A DNA stretch of 64,000 bases from Acidobacteriota bacterium. GTDB taxonomy: Bacteria > Acidobacteriota > Terriglobia > Acidiferrales > UBA7541. Numbering within the stretch: position 1 is the first letter of the stretch; the number at the start of each line of letters is the position of its first letter. The translations under genes were made by a program, and so were the position numbers. The notes under the pieces are model-generated. The model was not told the DNA's origin. It searched no databases and saw only the letters and a program-made list of their open reading frames with translations. The DNA lies in the NCBI GenBank assembly GCA_013289665.1, contig JABCZN010000018.1:1-64000 (forward strand), written 5' to 3'. Below are positions 24,486-34,129 of the stretch, in pieces.

Positions 24486-25820
24486 TCAGCGCCGTTCGCC
24501 CATCTGATACGCCAGCATGATCTGCCTCAGCCGGTACTGATATTTCGCATCGGTATCCTGGAGATCGGCGTCTGTCTTCTGGAGTTCCGCCTGGCTGAAT
24601 TCGACAATCGAGCTCAAACCCAGTTTGTACCGCGCCTGCGCCAATTCAAGCGCCAGGTTCGCCTGTTCCAAAAGCTGCTTCGTCACCGTCAGCCGGGCAT
24701 ACGCCTTTTGCGTATCCAGCCAGCTGTCGCGCACGTCCCGGGCAAGGTTGTTTTCCATGTCTTCGAGTTTCTTGCGCTTCATTTCCGTTTCAAGGTCGGC
24801 GCTTTTGGCGCGCGCGCTGAACAGGAACCCGTTAAAAACGGGAATGTTGATATTCACGCCCACTCCGCCGTACCAGCTCGCAATATGGTCGTCACGGGCC
24901 GGCGCCTGGCCCACCACTCCCAGGGCGTTTACAGTCGGACGCCAAAGATCGTGCTCCGATCGGCCGAATTTTTCCGCGGCGGCCACCTCATTCTGCATGG
25001 CCTGAATTTCCGGCCGCTGTTCGATGGCTTTTTGAATCAGTTGAGCGGGATCCAGCAGGGGCGGCGCCGAGAGCTGCTGCTCCGGCTCAACGGGTCTGAA
25101 ATTCTGGCGGTCCGAGTATCCGAGAATTGCGGAGAGGGTGGATAGCGAAGCTTCATAATTATTATTCGATTCAAGCAACAGGAGTTTCGCGCGCGCCAGG
25201 TCCACCTTGCCGAAGCTCAGATCCAGATCAGATCGAAGTTTTGCGTCTGTCAGCGCCTGCACCTGGTCGACCAGAGTTTGCCGCGTCGTTACCGTGTCCT
25301 GTGCCACCTGCAACAATGCGTGGGTCTCCAGCGTGTTGTAGAACGCCTCATCCACAGCAAGGATAATGTCCTGTTCTGTCGCAAGGGCATTCTGGTCTTC
25401 GGCTTTAGCGTGAAACTCCGAACTGGACACCAGGTTGGTCGTCCGCCCGAAGTCCGTGATCAGTTGATTGACCGTTGCTCCTGCGGCGGCTCTTGGATAG
25501 AGAGTCGGATTCGTCAGAAATCCAGCCGCGATTCTCGATCCCGGATTGGAGTCCACTCCCGTGACGCTCAAGCTCACTTCCGGCATGAGCGCCGATCGCG
25601 CTTCCCGGACAAATTCGCGCGATTCTAACGCGCGTAATTTCCCCGCGCTAATCTGTGGATTGTTTCGCACGCCGATGGCTTCGGCTTCCTCAATGGTGAG
25701 CAACTTTCCATCGGAATTTGCGGTAGCGGCGGTCCCGCCGGGAGCGCCCGGCTGCTCTTGCGCCGCTGCCGACCTCCCGAGTAAAGCCAAGAACAACGCC
25801 AAACGCATTGCCGCCTTCAC
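24486..25820 (-). CDS. TolC-family outer-membrane efflux channel
   Basis: About 444 residues from GTG at 25820 (ATG at 25808 is the alternative). Signal peptide MRLALFLALLGRSAAA. Two OEP repeats with the alternating long helices and barrel strands of the TolC fold: first strand region LMPEVSLSVTGVDSNPG, the GVGVNINIPVFNGFLFSARA equivalent in the second half, and the closing LELAQARYKLGLSSIVEFSQAE. The GTG overlaps the stop of the second RND pump (GTGA), so it is translated with it. Completes a tripartite pump with the two RND proteins and the adaptor upstream. Confidence 0.9.
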   Translation of the reverse strand: MKAAMRLALFLALLGRSAAAQEQPGAPGGTAATANSDGKLLTIEEAEAIGVRNNPQISAGKLRALESREFVREARSALMPEVSLSVTGVDSNPGSRIAAGFLTNPTLYPRAAAGATVNQLITDFGRTTNLVSSSEFHAKAEDQNALATEQDIILAVDEAFYNTLETHALLQVAQDTVTTRQTLVDQVQALTDAKLRSDLDLSFGKVDLARAKLLLLESNNNYEASLSTLSAILGYSDRQNFRPVEPEQQLSAPPLLDPAQLIQKAIEQRPEIQAMQNEVAAAEKFGRSEHDLWRPTVNALGVVGQAPARDDHIASWYGGVGVNINIPVFNGFLFSARAKSADLETEMKRKKLEDMENNLARDVRDSWLDTQKAYARLTVTKQLLEQANLALELAQARYKLGLSSIVEFSQAELQKTDADLQDTDAKYQYRLRQIMLAYQMGERR

Positions 25821-28800
25821 GATGCCACCTCCGCCGTATCCGCGTGTTTTCTTCCGTGAATCACCAGATAGACGGCGGGCACCAGAAACACCGTCACAAC
25901 CACGGAAACTCCCAGTCCCCCAATCACCGCGCGGGCCAGCGGCGCATACTGTTCGCTGCCCGCCTCCACGCCCAGCGCCATCGGAATCAACCCCAGCAGT
26001 GTCGCCAGCGACGTCATCAGAATCGGGCGCAACCTCACTTTGCACGCCTCCACCACCGCCTGCTCTAAGCCCATGCCCCGTTCATGCAAGATCCCCGAAA
26101 ACTCCACGATCAGGATGCTGTTGGAAACCACAATCCCGGTCATCATGATCACCCCCATCAGCGACATGATGTTCAGCGTTGTGTGCGTGAGGAACAGGAA
26201 CACCACTACTCCCGCAATCCCCGGCGGAATCGCGGTCAGAATGATGAAGGGATCGATGAACGAGCGGAATTGCGCCATAAGGATCAGGTAAACCAGAATC
26301 ACCGACAGCATCAACCCGACGCCAAACCGGAAAAACGATTCGTTCATTCCCACTACCGCCCCCTGCACCCTCACCAGCGCGTTCTTCGGCAGCTTCAGCC
26401 CCTTCACGAGCCGATTTACTTCCGCACTCACGCCGCTTAAATCCTCGCTTTTCGGCATCACATAGACGTCCATAACACGCCGGATCATGTAATGGTCAAC
26501 CTCGGTCGGCGTGTTGATCGGCACAATCTTCGCCACCGATTGCAGCGGCGTATATTTCGCCGACGTCGCCGCCCTCAACGGAATATTGCGGAAGTCGGAC
26601 ATGGTCATCGAACCTACTTTGTTGTTGGAATACTGAACCGTGAGCATGTAATTGTTTCCGGTCTTCGGATCGATCCAGTAACTCGGGGCGATCATTCCAT
26701 TCGAGGTCAACGCGGTGATGACGTTATCCACCACGTCTCGGGGTGTCAGCCCGAGCAGGCTGGCCTGCTTGCGGTCAATGTTCAGTTCCAGCCCCGGATA
26801 GTCGATGTCCTGTGGGATCAGCACGTCGCTTACGAGTTTTGAGCCCTTGAGTTGCAACGCCAGTTGCCGCGCGATGTCATTTCCTTCATTTAGATTGTTG
26901 TCGCTCACCTGAATATCCAGCGGCGCCGGCAGGCCCTGGTTCACCACCGAATCCACCAGTCCTCCCGCCTGGAAGTACGCGCTCACCTCTGGCAGATCGT
27001 TCGCGAGTTTCCGCCTCACCCTCTCCATATACTCGTAACTCCCCACTTCGTGCCCTTCTTTCAGGCTGACTTGCACGAACGCCGTATGCATGGCGGAATT
27101 GCTCGTATAGATCGCCGACAAGTCCGGCGTGATGCCGATGTTGGACACGATCATGTCCAAATCGCCTTTCGGGATGAGCGAGCGGATTTCCTGCTCCACA
27201 TCCGCCACATACTTGTCGGAAATTTCGAGCCGTGTGCCGGTTGGCATTTTCAGGTTGATCACAAATTGCCCGGGATCCGTGCGCGGAAAGTAGGCTCTGC
27301 CCACGAACGGGAAAACGCCTGCCACCAGCAGCACAATTCCTCCCAAAATGAACAGCGCCGTCCGACCCGGCGTCACCAATGCTCGCGTCACCCACGTTTC
27401 GTAAAAGCTGAGAAGTTGGTGAAACTTTTCGTTAAATCCATGCACCAGTTTTGCCAGGAATCCTTGCGGTTTTTCGTGCGCGCCTTCTTCTCCATGAGCT
27501 CCATGCGAATCCAAACGAATGAAGTACGCGCAATAGAGCGGCACCACTGTCATCGCGAAGATGTATGACGCAAAAATCGACAGCACGACTCCAAGCGCCA
27601 GATCCGTGAAGAGATACTTGCTCACGCCAAAGAAGAAAGTGACCGGGAAAAACACAATCGAAGTGGTCGAGGTTGCCGCCAGCACCGCCAGCGCCACTTC
27701 CATGCCTCCCTTTTCCGCTGCTTCACGCGGGGGCGCTCCGTTTTCCATGAATCGGAAAATGTTTTCGAGCACGACGACCGAATCGTCAATCAATCGCGAA
27801 AACGCCAGAGCCAATCCGCCCAGCAGCATGGTGTTGATGGACCCGCCCATCCCATTCATCACCAGAAAGCACGTCAGCGCGGAAAGCGGGATCGAGAGCA
27901 GCACCGCAAACGTCGCTCGCGGGCTCCCCAGGAACAGCAGAATCATCAGCCCTGTCAGGAGCAACCCGATGCCACCTTCTTTCAATAGATTTTTGACCGC
28001 GGTTTTCACGAAGACGGACTGGTCGAACACCACCGCGGTCTTCAAGGTCACCGGTATATCCACCAAATCCTTGATCGCCTCTTTCACGCCGCTGACGATG
28101 GCAATCGTGTTGCTGTCCCCGCCTTGCTTCAGAATGGGAATGTAGACGGATTTCTGTCCATCAATTCTCACGATGTTTGTCTGAATTGCCCCCGCGTCCT
28201 CGGCCCTTCCCACGTCGGCAACCAATACCGAGCCCAGGCCCACGCTCTTCAACGGAACCTGATTAATCTCCTCCGCGCGGGGCACCTGGCTGTTGGCATA
28301 AATGTTGTAATCGCGGTTGCCGATGCGCACGTCGCCGGCGGGCAAAATCAGGTTGGAGCTGTTGACCGCGGTCACCACGTCCATCAAGCTCAGTTGATGT
28401 GCTTCAAGTTTGACGGGATCCACGAAAACCTGAATCTGCCGGTAGGTTCCTCCGAACGGCTGAGGCACGGACGCACCCGGCACATTGGCCACCTGGTTTC
28501 TGACCTGGAATTGCGCCAGGTCTTTCAACTGCGTTTCGTTCAGGCCTTGGCCTTTCAGGGTCAGCAGGCAAACAGGCAAGCTCGAGGCATCGAACTTCAG
28601 CACCACCGGCGGCAGCGTCCCCGGCGGGAGCCGCCGCAAGTCTGCCATCGCGAGATTCGCGATGTTGCTCAACGCTGCGTTGGGATCCGTTCCGGGCTGG
28701 AAATAAATCTTGATCAGACTGACGCCGGTCAAAGAGCGCGATTCGATGTGGTCGAAATTGCTCGCCAGCGTGAAGAATCGTTCGAAGGTGTTGGTAATAT

Positions 28801-28978
28801 CCGCTTCGATCTGCTGCGGCGGCATACCCGAATAAAACGTCGCAACCACAACCACAGGAATATTGATCTGTGGGAATAAATCCACCGGCATGCGGACCAC
28901 GGTGGTTACACCCACCACCGCGACTACCAAGCAAACCATGATGATGAAGTACGGATACGCCAGCGCAAACTTCGGCAT
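25817..28978 (-). CDS. RND efflux pump, second tandem copy (both relay Asp present)
   Basis: 1053 residues, full length for an AcrB-type RND transporter with twelve helices and two large periplasmic loops. In TM4 the proton-relay pair is intact: SRLIDDSVVVLEN, Asp398-Asp399, matching AcrB D407/D408. TM10 reads IVVSNSILIVEF, as in the MdtB/C-like subgroup lacking the AcrB lysine there. It is nearly identical to the pump just upstream (by rough count about nine residues in ten over the first 400). It starts 100 bases after that gene with GGGAG before the ATG. Likely exports hydrophobic toxicants in a complex with the adaptor at 32222 and the TolC protein. Confidence 0.93.
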   Translation of the reverse strand: MPKFALAYPYFIIMVCLVVAVVGVTTVVRMPVDLFPQINIPVVVVATFYSGMPPQQIEADITNTFERFFTLASNFDHIESRSLTGVSLIKIYFQPGTDPNAALSNIANLAMADLRRLPPGTLPPVVLKFDASSLPVCLLTLKGQGLNETQLKDLAQFQVRNQVANVPGASVPQPFGGTYRQIQVFVDPVKLEAHQLSLMDVVTAVNSSNLILPAGDVRIGNRDYNIYANSQVPRAEEINQVPLKSVGLGSVLVADVGRAEDAGAIQTNIVRIDGQKSVYIPILKQGGDSNTIAIVSGVKEAIKDLVDIPVTLKTAVVFDQSVFVKTAVKNLLKEGGIGLLLTGLMILLFLGSPRATFAVLLSIPLSALTCFLVMNGMGGSINTMLLGGLALAFSRLIDDSVVVLENIFRFMENGAPPREAAEKGGMEVALAVLAATSTTSIVFFPVTFFFGVSKYLFTDLALGVVLSIFASYIFAMTVVPLYCAYFIRLDSHGAHGEEGAHEKPQGFLAKLVHGFNEKFHQLLSFYETWVTRALVTPGRTALFILGGIVLLVAGVFPFVGRAYFPRTDPGQFVINLKMPTGTRLEISDKYVADVEQEIRSLIPKGDLDMIVSNIGITPDLSAIYTSNSAMHTAFVQVSLKEGHEVGSYEYMERVRRKLANDLPEVSAYFQAGGLVDSVVNQGLPAPLDIQVSDNNLNEGNDIARQLALQLKGSKLVSDVLIPQDIDYPGLELNIDRKQASLLGLTPRDVVDNVITALTSNGMIAPSYWIDPKTGNNYMLTVQYSNNKVGSMTMSDFRNIPLRAATSAKYTPLQSVAKIVPINTPTEVDHYMIRRVMDVYVMPKSEDLSGVSAEVNRLVKGLKLPKNALVRVQGAVVGMNESFFRFGVGLMLSVILVYLILMAQFRSFIDPFIILTAIPPGIAGVVVFLFLTHTTLNIMSLMGVIMMTGIVVSNSILIVEFSGILHERGMGLEQAVVEACKVRLRPILMTSLATLLGLIPMALGVEAGSEQYAPLARAVIGGLGVSVVVTVFLVPAVYLVIHGRKHADTAEVAS

Positions 28979-29078
28979 TACGCTTCTCCCGCGGCGCTAG
29001 AGCCGCCGTCAGCAAATTGTTTCGCTCTCATTTTCATAACCATCCACATTTCGCGCTTCCCGCGAACGCAAAGCAGCC

Positions 29079-32000
29079 TCAGAACGCCTCCTGCGCCGCA
29101 TGCTTTTTCCCGTGAATCACCAGATACACAGCCGGCACCAGGAAGACGGTCAGAACGAGCGATGCGCCCAGCCCGCCGATCATGGCGCGGGCCAGCGGCG
29201 CGTACTGTTCGCTCCCCGCTTCCAATCCCAGCGCCATCGGTAGCAATGCCAGCAGCGTTGCCAGCGAGGTCATCAGAATCGGCCGCAGCCGCACTTTGCA
29301 CGCCTCCACCACCGCTGCCTTCACGCTCATTCCGCGTTCCTGCAAAATTCCCGAAAACTCCACGATCAGAATGCTGTTGGAGACCACAATCCCGGTCATC
29401 ATGATCACTCCCATCAGCGACATGATGTTCAGCGTCGTGTGCGTCATCCACAAAAACACCAGCGCGCCCGCAAGACCCGGAGGAATCGCCGTGAGAATGA
29501 TGAAGGGCTCAACGAATGAGCGGAATTGCGCCATCAAAATCAGGTAGACGAGAATGACGGAGAGCAAGAGTCCCACGCCAAAGCGGGTGAACGACTGGTT
29601 CATCCCCACAACCGCGCCCTGCACCCGCACGCGCGCGTTTCGCGGCAGCGAAAGTCCCTTCAGCATTTGCGTCACTTCGCCGTTCACGCCGCTCAGGTCT
29701 TCGCTTCTGGGCATCACGTAAACGTCAATCACCCGGCGAATTTGGTAGTGATCCACTTCCGTGGGCGTGTTGATGGGTTCGATCCTGGCCACCGATTGTA
29801 AAGGCGTGTATTTCGAGGAACTGTTTGCCCGCAGCGGAATGTTCTGAAAATCGGACATGGTCATCGAGGCGATCTTTTCGTTCGAGTACTGCACCGTGAG
29901 CATGTAGTTGTTTCCGTTCTTCGGATCGATCCAGTAACTGGGGGCGATCATGCCGTCGGAGGTCAGGGCGGTGATCACGTTGTTCACCACGTCCTTCGGG
30001 CTCAATCCCAGCAAACTGGCCTGCTCGCGATCAATATTCAGTTCCAGTCCGGGGTAATCGATGTCCTGTGGGATCAGCACATCGCTAACCCGCTTCGAGC
30101 CTTTCAGTTGCAGTGCGATGTTACGGGCAATGCCGTAACCTTCGGCCATGTCGTTATCGCTGACTTGAATGTCCAGTGGAGCGGGCAAGCCCTGATTCAC
30201 CACCGAGTCTACGAGTCCGCCGGTCTGGAAATAGAGGCTTAATTCGGGCAGGTCGTCTGCCAGTTTTCGCCGCAGACGCTCCATGTATTCGTAACTCCCG
30301 ACCGCATGTCCCTCTTTCAAATTAATCTGCACAAACGCGGTGTGCATTGCGGAGTTGCTGGTATAAATCGCGGAGATGTCCGGCGTAATCCCGATGTTGG
30401 ATACGATCATTTCCAGGTCGCTGCGCGGAATCACCGCGCACACATCCGCTTCCACCCGCGCAATGTATTTTTCGGTGACTTCCAGCCGTGTGCCGGTCGG
30501 CGCTTTCAGGTTGATCACAAATTGCCCCGGGTCGGTGCGCGGGAAATAGGCGCGTCCCACGAAGGGAAATGCAATCGCCGTAGCCAAAGCGATTCCGCCG
30601 AGGATGTACACCACGGTCCGTCCCGGTTTATCGAGGACGCTGGTCACAGTCTTCTCGTAACGCTCCAGCATTCTTTGGAAGGACGCGTTGAAGCGATGCA
30701 CGGCGTGCGAGAGCACGCCACGCGGATTTTCGTGGACCTCTTCCCCGTGCGCGCCCTTCCGCACGAATTGCGCGCAGTACAACGGCACCACCGTCAGCGC
30801 GAACACATAGGAAGCAAAGATGGATAGCACCACGCCCAGTGCCAGGTCGGTGAACAGATAGCGGCTCACACCGTAAAAAAGCGTCACGGGAAAAAACACG
30901 ATCGAAGTCGTGCAGGTCGCCGCGAGGACCGCCAGCGAGATCTCCATCCCCCCTTTTTCCGCCGCTTCACGCGGCGATGTTCCCTGCTCCATAAACCTGA
31001 AAATGTTCTCCAGCACCACCACCGAGTTATCAATCAGGCGGGAAAGCGCCAGCGCGAGGCCGCCAAGAAGCATGGTGTTGATCGAACCACCCATGCCGTT
31101 GACCACGAGTAAGCACGCCAACGCGGAAAGAGGAATGGAGAGAAGCACAGCAAACGTGGCGCGCGGACTTCCGAGAAACAGCAGAATCATCAATCCGGTC
31201 AGGATCAGGCCGATGCCGCCTTCTTTCACCAGATTTCTTAGCGCGGTCTTCACGAAGATGGACTGGTCAAACACCACGGCGGTTTTCAAAACGTCTGGGA
31301 TATCCACCAGATGTTTCGTGGCTTCCTTCACCCCATTTACAATCGCAATGGTGTTGCTACCACCGCCTTGCTTCAGAATGGGGATGTAAACGGATCTCTG
31401 GCCGTCAATGCGCACAATGTTGGTCTGGATCGCGCCGGAATCTTCCGCTTTCCCTACATCGGCGACCAGGACCGATCCAAGTCCCACGGATTTCAGGGGA
31501 ATTTGGTTGGCGTCGGCAGGCGACGGTACCTGGCTGTTGGCGTAAATGTTGTAGTCGCGATTGCCGATGCGCACGTCACCCGCGGGAAGAATCAAGTTTG
31601 AATTGTTAACAGCGGTGACCACGTCCATCAAGCTGAGCTGGTACGCCTCGAGCTTTGTGGGATCGACATACACCTGAATCTGGCGGTAGATTCCCCCAAA
31701 CGGCTGCGGCACCGATGCGCCCTTCACGTTTGCCACCTGGTTCCGCACCTGAAATTGGGCCAGATCCTTCAGTTCTGTTTCATTCAGGCCCTCTCCCTTT
31801 AACGTGATTAGGCAGACGGGCAGGCTCGAAGCATCAAACTTCAGAACCACCGGCGGCAGAGTTCCCGGCGGCAATCGCCGGAGGTCGGCCATCGCCAGAT
31901 TAGCGACGTTGCTCAGTGCTGCATTCGCATTTGTTCCCGGCTTGAAATAGATCTTGATCAGGCTAACGCCGGTTAAGGACCGCGATTCGATGTGATCGAA

Positions 32001-32222
32001 ATTGCTCGCCAGCGTAAAAAATCGCTCGAAGGTGTTGGTAATGTCCGCCTCAATCTGTTGCGGCGGCATGCCCGAATAAAACGTTGCTACCACGACGACG
32101 GGAATCTTGATCTGCGGGAACAGGTCCACGGGCATGCGCGCGACCGTGGTCACGCCGACCACCGCCACCACCAGGCATATCATGATGATGAAATACGGAT
32201 ACGCCAGGGCGAACCTCGGCAT
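29079..32222 (-). CDS. RND efflux pump, first tandem copy (Asp-to-Asn in the proton relay)
   Basis: 1047 residues, same fold and length as its neighbour. The striking difference is TM4: SRLIDNSVVVLEN, so Asp399 (AcrB D408) is Asn; the codon is AAC where the neighbour has GAT. Loss of this aspartate abolishes proton transport in AcrB, which suggests this subunit may work only together with the second copy in a mixed trimer, as MdtB and MdtC do. All other conserved parts (FFTLASNFDHIESRS, LLGGLALALSR, MTGIVVSNSILIVEF) remain, so it is not decaying. Its ATG overlaps the adaptor stop (TAATG). Confidence 0.93.
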   Translation of the reverse strand: MPRFALAYPYFIIMICLVVAVVGVTTVARMPVDLFPQIKIPVVVVATFYSGMPPQQIEADITNTFERFFTLASNFDHIESRSLTGVSLIKIYFKPGTNANAALSNVANLAMADLRRLPPGTLPPVVLKFDASSLPVCLITLKGEGLNETELKDLAQFQVRNQVANVKGASVPQPFGGIYRQIQVYVDPTKLEAYQLSLMDVVTAVNNSNLILPAGDVRIGNRDYNIYANSQVPSPADANQIPLKSVGLGSVLVADVGKAEDSGAIQTNIVRIDGQRSVYIPILKQGGGSNTIAIVNGVKEATKHLVDIPDVLKTAVVFDQSIFVKTALRNLVKEGGIGLILTGLMILLFLGSPRATFAVLLSIPLSALACLLVVNGMGGSINTMLLGGLALALSRLIDNSVVVLENIFRFMEQGTSPREAAEKGGMEISLAVLAATCTTSIVFFPVTLFYGVSRYLFTDLALGVVLSIFASYVFALTVVPLYCAQFVRKGAHGEEVHENPRGVLSHAVHRFNASFQRMLERYEKTVTSVLDKPGRTVVYILGGIALATAIAFPFVGRAYFPRTDPGQFVINLKAPTGTRLEVTEKYIARVEADVCAVIPRSDLEMIVSNIGITPDISAIYTSNSAMHTAFVQINLKEGHAVGSYEYMERLRRKLADDLPELSLYFQTGGLVDSVVNQGLPAPLDIQVSDNDMAEGYGIARNIALQLKGSKRVSDVLIPQDIDYPGLELNIDREQASLLGLSPKDVVNNVITALTSDGMIAPSYWIDPKNGNNYMLTVQYSNEKIASMTMSDFQNIPLRANSSSKYTPLQSVARIEPINTPTEVDHYQIRRVIDVYVMPRSEDLSGVNGEVTQMLKGLSLPRNARVRVQGAVVGMNQSFTRFGVGLLLSVILVYLILMAQFRSFVEPFIILTAIPPGLAGALVFLWMTHTTLNIMSLMGVIMMTGIVVSNSILIVEFSGILQERGMSVKAAVVEACKVRLRPILMTSLATLLALLPMALGLEAGSEQYAPLARAMIGGLGASLVLTVFLVPAVYLVIHGKKHAAQEAF

Positions 32223-33478
32223 TACTTCGCCTCCGTCTCGCCCGGCCGGCTGGAATCGATTTCTTTCGGGGCCACTTTCATCCCGGCCCGGAACTCATTC
32301 CGGCTTCCAACCACGACTCGCTCTCCCTCGATCAATCCTCCGCGTACCTCAACCCGCACACTTCCCTCTAAACCCAATTGCACTTTCCGTTCTTCCAGAA
32401 TGTTCTTTGCGTTCACCGCCAGAACGCTTCCTTCGCTGGCGTCCCCGCCCAACTCCACCGCTTCTAGCGGCACGGTCAGAATGTCCCGATTGTCGGGCGG
32501 TGCAACAATCGCCTGCACGTACATTCCGGGAAGAAGCCGACCATCGGCATTCTGAAAATCGATTTCGGTTTCCATCGTTCGCGTCTGCGGATCGAGCGAA
32601 TCCGCAAAGCGAGACACCTTTCCCACATAGTCCGCATTCAGCGCCTGCACGTGCACTTTCACCGGATCGTTCAGCCGGATTTCCCCCGCGATCGATTCCG
32701 GAATCGGCAGGACCAATCGCAGAACGGAAATTTCCGCGATGCGCACTACCGGCGTTGACTGCGTGCTGGACGCTGTCCCCGCAGCGATTAACGAGCCCGT
32801 ATCGGCATAGCGGACGGTCACCACTCCCGCGAACGGCGCCACGATCCGGGTATACTGGGACAGCGCCGAATATTGCTTGGCGTTTGCTTCGGCCACTTCG
32901 AGCGCCTGCTGCGCTGCATTCAACGCCGCTTCCGCACTGGACACCTGCGCTTCCCCCTCGAGATCCTTCGCCCGCGCGTTGTCCACTTCCTGTTGAGCCA
33001 CCAGCCCTGCTTTCTGTTCGGCGGCTTGCCGCAATCGCTGATGCATCGCGTGGACGGCCACGTGGGCTGACTTGGCCCGCTCCACGTCTCCCTGCGCGCG
33101 GCTGATTTCCTGGCGCGACCGCCGCACAGCTGCATCGGCGCCCGCGAGCTGCGCCGCCAGTTCAGGCACTTCCAGAATTGCCAGGGTCTGGCCTGCGTTG
33201 ACCCGAGAACCCACGTCCACGGATATCGTTTTGATATATCCCGCAATCTTGGCGTGGACGTCCACGTCCTGGAATGGCTTGAACGCGCCGGCCAGTGTCA
33301 GGGGCGCGCCCAATTTGCCGCGCGAGACCTTGACCACCGCGGCCACGATTTCGCCATGCGCCTTCCTCCCAGGCTCCGCGTCGTCGGCTTCGGTTTTCCC
33401 GTGGCGCCATCCGGCCCACAACGCGATCAGCCCCAGAAAAACGAGGCCCGCGATTACCAACTTGCTCTTTTTTGACAT
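32222..33478 (-). CDS. RND periplasmic adaptor (membrane fusion protein)
   Basis: 418 residues. One N-terminal membrane anchor (LVIAGLVFLGLIALWAGW), no lipobox. The biotinyl-lipoyl half motifs are VDVHAKIAGYIKTISVDVGSRVNAGQTL and, after the hairpin, YTRIVAPFAGVVTVRYADTGSLI. Between them a long alpha-helical hairpin of about 110 residues contacts the channel. Beta-barrel and membrane-proximal domains follow (NADGRLLPGMYVQAIV, GLIEGERVVVG). First gene of the operon adaptor-RND-RND-TolC; one adaptor serves two pumps. Confidence 0.92.
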   Translation of the reverse strand: MSKKSKLVIAGLVFLGLIALWAGWRHGKTEADDAEPGRKAHGEIVAAVVKVSRGKLGAPLTLAGAFKPFQDVDVHAKIAGYIKTISVDVGSRVNAGQTLAILEVPELAAQLAGADAAVRRSRQEISRAQGDVERAKSAHVAVHAMHQRLRQAAEQKAGLVAQQEVDNARAKDLEGEAQVSSAEAALNAAQQALEVAEANAKQYSALSQYTRIVAPFAGVVTVRYADTGSLIAAGTASSTQSTPVVRIAEISVLRLVLPIPESIAGEIRLNDPVKVHVQALNADYVGKVSRFADSLDPQTRTMETEIDFQNADGRLLPGMYVQAIVAPPDNRDILTVPLEAVELGGDASEGSVLAVNAKNILEERKVQLGLEGSVRVEVRGGLIEGERVVVGSRNEFRAGMKVAPKEIDSSRPGETEAK

Positions 33479-33628
33479 TGCATGTCCTTGTTACGACCGT
33501 CGTTCACGAACAATCGGAAGAGCTCATCCTCTTTGATGTTCGGACAAAGGAACTAGGAGAACTTCAGAAAGGGAAATAAATCGGGATCTGCCGGTTCGCT
33601 CTTGCCTGGGCCGGTAAACGGAACGGAG

Positions 33629-33979
33629 TTACTCGAGAGGTGGGGGCCGCGACCAGACCCTGGCGACAATGTCGGATTGCGGAACTTCTTCTTCGCGCTC
33701 GAAACACCGTGCCACATAACTTCCCGCGGGCGCCGCGAGTTGTCGGCGATATGCTTCCAGATTCAGATCCGCCAGCTTGATGTCGTCTTGAACCGGGCTG
33801 AAATGCTGCAATTCCGAGGCGCCGACCGACGCTCGATTCCTCTGCAGGGTGTGAACTTCAACAAAACCGTGTGAATAGCAGAGAGCCGCGAAGGGATTGT
33901 AGAGGATAAATGCCGCCAGGAGCAGACAAACCCACTCGTTCAATCGGTGCTCCTGATTGGAGTGTCTCTGGTCGCGCAT
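33629..33979 (-). CDS. Small conserved membrane protein of unknown function
   Basis: 116 residues. One membrane helix near the N-terminus (WVCLLLAAFILYNPFAAL), preceded by a hydrophilic His/Arg/Asn start. The part after it contains RNRASVGASELQHFSPV, a pattern I associate with small acidobacterial proteins of unknown role. AGGAG lies 7 bases before the ATG. It sits between phoU and the adaptor gene, 150 bases ahead of the efflux operon. Confidence 0.65.
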   Translation of the reverse strand: MRDQRHSNQEHRLNEWVCLLLAAFILYNPFAALCYSHGFVEVHTLQRNRASVGASELQHFSPVQDDIKLADLNLEAYRRQLAAPAGSYVARCFEREEEVPQSDIVARVWSRPPPLE

Positions 33980-34076
33980 TCTTCTCCTGCCTATCTGTTA
34001 ACACTAGTTCGACTCTGTCTTGGGGTCAAGAGGATGCCTGCAGGCCTGTGCCTTTATGCCTTCAAGGGGAGGAGAT

Positions 34077-34107
34077 GGGGACCGGTGCCAGGGGTGCGCC
34101 GGTCCCC
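34077..34107. terminator. Strong hairpin downstream of the second phoU
   Basis: GGGGACCGG (34077-34085) pairs perfectly with CCGGTCCCC (34099-34107), 22 bases after the phoU stop. No T-tract follows, so a rho-independent terminator is not certain; it could instead protect the 3' end of the phoBRU messenger. Confidence 0.4.
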
Positions 34108-34129
34108 GAGGTAGGACATTGAGTGAAGT

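Noticed and set aside
29079..32222. Reading the first RND gene as a pseudogene because of Asp399Asn
   Set aside because: Full length, in-frame, translationally coupled, and all other motifs are conserved.
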